From NCBI GenBank assembly GCA_947443815.1, contig CANEXR010000106.1, positions 1 through 8,803 on the forward strand: a DNA stretch of 8,803 nt, read 5' to 3'. The translations under genes were made by a program, and so were the position numbers. Below the pieces are notes generated by a model, which was not told the DNA's origin, searched no databases, and saw nothing but the letters and a program-made list of their open reading frames with translations. Shown here one piece after another: positions 5,890 through 8,803 of this stretch. Source of the DNA: Flavobacteriaceae bacterium (lineage in GTDB: Bacteria > Bacteroidota > Bacteroidia > Flavobacteriales > Flavobacteriaceae). How positions within the stretch are numbered: position 1 is the first letter of the stretch; each line of letters starts with the position of its first letter.

Positions 5890-6843
5890 TTACTCTTTAA
5901 AATCACCCATTTTACAGTATTTCTCCATCCTTTGGTCAACTAATTCTGATGTTGATAAGTCTTTCAATTCATTAAACCCTTTCATGATATATTGCTCTAC
6001 TGTTTTGAATGCAGTAATACGATCAAAATGAGCTCCTCCAAGAGGTTCAGGTATAATATCATCGATTAGTTTTTGCTTTTTCATATCAGTGGAAGTTAGT
6101 TTCAAAGCTTCGGCGGCTTGTTCTTTATACTCCCAACTTTTCCACAAAATAGAAGAACAAGATTCTGGTGAAATTACAGAATACCAAGTGTTTTCCATCA
6201 TATAAACCCGATCTCCAACTCCTATTCCTAAAGCGCCTCCAGAAGCACCTTCGCCAACAATTACTGTAATCACAGGTACTTTAAGGCGAACCATTTCAAA
6301 GATATTTCTAGCAATAGCCTCTCCTTGTCCTCTTTCTTCAGCTTCTAAACCAGGATAAGCACCTGGAGTATCAATTAATGTCAATACTGGTATTCCAAAC
6401 TTTTCAGCCATTTTCATCAAGCGCAAAGCCTTTCTATACCCTTCTGGATTGGCCATACCAAAATTTCGATATTGACGGGTCTTAGTGTTAAAGCCTTTTT
6501 GCTGCCCAACAATCATAAAAGATTGTCCATCAATTTTACCCAAACCACCAATCATTGCTTTATCATCTTTAAATCCTCTGTCTCCGTGAAGTTCTAAAAA
6601 AGTATCGCCACAAAGGGCTTTTATATGATCTAAAGTATAAGGTCTATTAGGGTGTCTTGACAATTGTACTCGTTGCCAAGCTGTTAAATTTTTGTAAATA
6701 TGTCTTTTGGTTTCTTCTAACTTTTTGTTGATTTGTTTACAGGTATTAGTAACATCAACATCAGATTCTTTACCAATAACTACACATTTGTCTAACTGTT
6801 CTTCTAATTCTTTTATAGGAAGTTCAAAATCTAAATATTCCAT
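5890..6843 (-). CDS. accA: Acetyl-CoA carboxylase carboxyltransferase subunit alpha
   Basis: 317 residues, full family length. With AccD it forms the carboxyltransferase that moves the carboxyl group from biotin-BCCP to acetyl-CoA, making malonyl-CoA for fatty-acid synthesis in the cytoplasm. The N-terminal helical segment (1-60, FELPIKELEEQL, ending in NLTAWQRVQLSRHPNRPY) is typical. The crotonase-like core shows LELHGDRGF (84-91), GQQKG (113-117), a strand with LIDTPGAYPG (156-165), EERGQGEAIARN (169-180), and the oxyanion-hole glycines GEGASGGALGIG (197-208), followed by YSVISPESCSSILW (221-234). No residue appears to be missing. The start MEYLDFELPIKELEEQL matches other Bacteroidota AccA proteins. 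A strong terminator follows the gene; a TATATTTG element upstream suggests its own promoter, although read-through from the EamA gene 124 bp upstream is possible. Confidence 0.98.
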   Translation of the reverse strand: MEYLDFELPIKELEEQLDKCVVIGKESDVDVTNTCKQINKKLEETKRHIYKNLTAWQRVQLSRHPNRPYTLDHIKALCGDTFLELHGDRGFKDDKAMIGGLGKIDGQSFMIVGQQKGFNTKTRQYRNFGMANPEGYRKALRLMKMAEKFGIPVLTLIDTPGAYPGLEAEERGQGEAIARNIFEMVRLKVPVITVIVGEGASGGALGIGVGDRVYMMENTWYSVISPESCSSILWKSWEYKEQAAEALKLTSTDMKKQKLIDDIIPEPLGGAHFDRITAFKTVEQYIMKGFNELKDLSTSELVDQRMEKYCKMGDFKE

Positions 6844-6881
6844 AGGATTATTGCGTTATTTATTTTTCTGATTTAGAAATG

Positions 6882-6889
6882 CAAATATA
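6882..6889 (-). promoter_or_regulatory. -7 promoter element for accA
   Basis: On the minus strand TATATTTG is a perfect match to the Bacteroidota TAnnTTTG consensus, 38 bp before the accA ATG. I found no good TTTG at the expected -33 distance, so the promoter call rests on one box. Confidence 0.42.
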
Positions 6890-6967
6890 AAATTTAAAAT
6901 CGTTTGAGAGGGATTAATTTCTGTTTTAGTACAAAAGTTTATCGTATCAAACTACTTCCTTCCTATT

Positions 6968-7849
6968 TCAAGACTCTTTTTGATAGTGTTTTATAACCCC
7001 ATTCAAAATTACTGTAATGACAATTATTAACGCACCAATATAAAATTCAACACTCATCTTTTCTTTGCCTCCAAGAATAAAATAAGCCAAAATAATTCCG
7101 TAAACCGGCTCTAAATTAGTGGTTAACATTACTGTATAAGGAGAAAGTTTCCGCATCACTTTTACCGAAGCAGTAAAAGCATACGCCGTACAAACCGATG
7201 CTAAAATCAAGATTAAAACCCAATTATTAAATGTTAGAACAAAGAAATCAAGGGTGAATTTTTGTTGGAATAAAAAGTAAACCGAAATAAAGAAAAACCC
7301 AGCCGCAAATTCATAAAAAGCGATTACTGATGGGTCATGTTGTAGAATTAATTTTCCATTCATCAGCGTAAATAAAACACCTAAAACAATCGAAATCAAA
7401 GCATAGAGCATCCCGTCTAAATAATTAATTTCGACTTGCATAATAAGCCCTAAACCCGCAATAATAATCAATCCAAAAAAAACTTCGTACCAAAGTACTT
7501 TTCTTCCATAAAAAATAGGCTCCAACAAAGAAGCAAAAAAAGCACCTAAAGAAAAAACAGAAAGTGTTATCGATACATTAGAAACATGAATTGCTTTGAA
7601 GAAAAAAATCCAATGCAAAGCAATTAGCGCTCCAACAAACACCAATTTGAGTAAAGAACGTAACGAAATTTGGAAAGATTTTTTTTTTAAAAGAATAAAA
7701 ACAGCTAAAAAAACAGCTGCAAATAGCATTCGATACCAAACCAACGCGTCAGCTGTAATGGTTATTAAAGCACCTAGAATAGCTGTAAATCCCCAAATAA
7801 ATACAATCAAATGAAGATTTAAATAACTTTTTAAATTATCTTTTTGCAT
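6968..7849 (-). CDS. EamA/DMT-family transporter
   Basis: 293-residue inner-membrane protein of the drug/metabolite transporter superfamily. It is almost entirely hydrophobic, with about ten membrane helices in two EamA repeats (about 10-135 and 150-287). Family features include an early FIWGFTAILG helix and, near the end of repeat 2, LSPYTVMLTTNLEPVYGIILAYFILG, the usual P-x-x-x-x-x-x-x-LEPV pattern. A basic tail (KHYQKES) ends the protein. The substrate cannot be told from sequence; relatives export amino acids, other metabolites or drugs. I chose the ATG at 7849 (MQKDNLKSYLNLHLIVFIWGF) rather than the in-frame start at 7885, because the extra 12 residues overlap the upstream permease further and are not typical. 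With this start the overlap with the permease gene is 14 bp, implying co-transcription and coupled translation. No clear terminator follows. Confidence 0.9.
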   Translation of the reverse strand: MQKDNLKSYLNLHLIVFIWGFTAILGALITITADALVWYRMLFAAVFLAVFILLKKKSFQISLRSLLKLVFVGALIALHWIFFFKAIHVSNVSITLSVFSLGAFFASLLEPIFYGRKVLWYEVFFGLIIIAGLGLIMQVEINYLDGMLYALISIVLGVLFTLMNGKLILQHDPSVIAFYEFAAGFFFISVYFLFQQKFTLDFFVLTFNNWVLILILASVCTAYAFTASVKVMRKLSPYTVMLTTNLEPVYGIILAYFILGGKEKMSVEFYIGALIIVITVILNGVIKHYQKES

Positions 7850-8803
7850 TTCGTAATAAATAAATAGCCAAAATTCCAAAAGCAATATTAGGCAACCAAA
7901 CAGCTAACATAGCTGGAAAACTCGATTTTTCAGCCATAACTCCAAATATTTTATCAAAAAATACAAAAGCAAAAGCAAGTGCAATTCCAATAGCTAAATT
8001 AATTCCCATTCCTCCTCTGCGCTTCATTGACGAAACGGCTACAGCAATAACAGTAAGTATAAATGCCGAAACAGGAATACTGAATTTTTTATATAAAACC
8101 ACTAAATACACATTGATATTAGAAGAACCACGACTTTTCTCTTTATCAATAAACGCATTCAATTTGCCTAAACTTAAGGTTTCCGCAATATATACAACCG
8201 GTGTTAAATCCTCTAAATCAAAATTAAAAACAGCTTCTTTTTTAGGAACTCTTACAATTTTGTCGTCTATTTTACCAACAGTTCTTTTAGTATAATCATA
8301 CATCGTGTAAGTACTGTCTTTTGGATTCCATTTGATTCTGCTGGCTGTAATTTTATATTCTAATTTTTCATTTTTAAACTTTTCTAATGAAAAATTAAAA
8401 GCAGTCTTTGTATCTGTATTGAAACTGTTGACATAGATAAATTCGGAATCGCTTATTTGTCGGTAAACATCGGTATTATCGCCAAGCATTTCTTGCTTTC
8501 CACCATTCCTTAAATAGGTGTATCTAAAATTATTAAAAACTTGACTTGAATTAGGAACAATAAAAAAACCCATCAACAGTACAAAAACCGAAATAATAGA
8601 TGCGCCTATTATAAAAGGTCTCATAAAACGGGTAAACGAAATTCCAGAACTTAATATGGCAATAATCTCTGTATTATTGGCCATTTTTGAAGTAAACCAA
8701 ATCACCGATAAAAACAAAAACATCGGAAATAAATTATTGGCAAAATACACCGAAAAATGAAAATAATAAATCGCAATTTCAATAAATGGAATTTTATTTT
8801 CCA
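7836..8803 (-). CDS. LptF/LptG family permease, LptG-like, 5' end outside window
   Basis: C-terminal 321 codons of a YjgP/YjgQ-type permease, the membrane part of the LptBFG transporter that extracts lipopolysaccharide from the inner membrane and sends it to the outer membrane. The frame stays open to the window edge: ahead of the GTG at 8750 it still codes for protein (IPFIEIAIYYFHFSVYFANN), so that GTG is internal and the gene is cut, not broken. Visible parts are N-terminal helices with MANNTEIIAILSSGIS, a helix ending in VPNSSQVFNNFRYTYL, a soluble periplasmic jellyroll region (about GKQEMLGDN to LSLGKLNAFI), and three C-terminal helices. The DKIFG motif before the last helix resembles DQIFG of E. 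coli LptG, hence LptG-like rather than LptF. It overlaps the EamA gene. In Bacteroidota the gene beyond the edge is often tgt, but that is not visible here. Confidence 0.92.
   Translation of the reverse strand, partial: ENKIPFIEIAIYYFHFSVYFANNLFPMFLFLSVIWFTSKMANNTEIIAILSSGISFTRFMRPFIIGASIISVFVLLMGFFIVPNSSQVFNNFRYTYLRNGGKQEMLGDNTDVYRQISDSEFIYVNSFNTDTKTAFNFSLEKFKNEKLEYKITASRIKWNPKDSTYTMYDYTKRTVGKIDDKIVRVPKKEAVFNFDLEDLTPVVYIAETLSLGKLNAFIDKEKSRGSSNINVYLVVLYKKFSIPVSAFILTVIAVAVSSMKRRGGMGINLAIGIALAFAFVFFDKIFGVMAEKSSFPAMLAVWLPNIAFGILAIYLLRNAKR

Noticed and set aside
5804..6031. Plus-strand open frame of 75 codons across the accA 3' end
   Set aside because: Runs through the accA terminator and antisense to accA; a shadow of the coding strand.
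6936..6953. Inverted repeat AGTTT/AAACT after the EamA gene as a terminator
   Set aside because: Only a 5-bp, mostly A-T stem with an 8-nt loop and no good T-tract; too weak to call.
8748..8750. GTG as the start of the LptF/G permease
   Set aside because: The frame continues upstream to the window edge with membrane-protein-like sequence that belongs to the family's N-terminal region, so the true start is outside the window.

Overview
The window is AT-rich DNA from a member of the Bacteroidota, most likely Flavobacterium or a close relative. Three things point there: the AccA and DnaB sequences read as typical Flavobacteriaceae proteins; several genes have a TAnnTTTG-type -7 promoter element and no clear Shine-Dalgarno sequence; and the order LptF/G permease, EamA transporter, accA, dnaB fits that group. 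No tRNA, rRNA, CRISPR array or insertion sequence was seen.

Left part (1-2521, plus strand): a doubtful 67-residue small ORF, then a roughly 85-bp cluster of direct and inverted repeats built on the half-site CAATAT/ATATTG. This is followed by three overlapping genes: a 173-residue helix-turn-helix protein, a 228-residue nucleotidyltransferase of the AbiEii/MenA type, and a secreted endonuclease/exonuclease/phosphatase (DNase I-like) enzyme. The first two overlap by 8 bp and look like a toxin-antitoxin or phage-defence pair whose regulator probably binds the repeat cluster. The nuclease starts inside the stop codon of the nucleotidyltransferase, so all three may be made from one message. This is the accessory part of the window and the best candidate for an under-described system.

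Right part (2552-8803, minus strand): housekeeping genes. In transcription order from the right edge they are an LptG-like lipopolysaccharide-export permease (5' end outside the window), an EamA-family transporter overlapping it by 14 bp, accA (fatty-acid synthesis) and dnaB (replicative helicase), followed by a secreted or periplasmic protein of the family usually misnamed 'asparagine synthetase B' in Bacteroidota. accA and dnaB each end in a clear intrinsic terminator, so they are probably separate transcription units, while the permease and EamA genes are probably co-transcribed. A 390-bp gap between dnaB and the asparagine synthetase-like gene holds the dnaB terminator, a second AT-rich hairpin and a promoter element, but no convincing gene.
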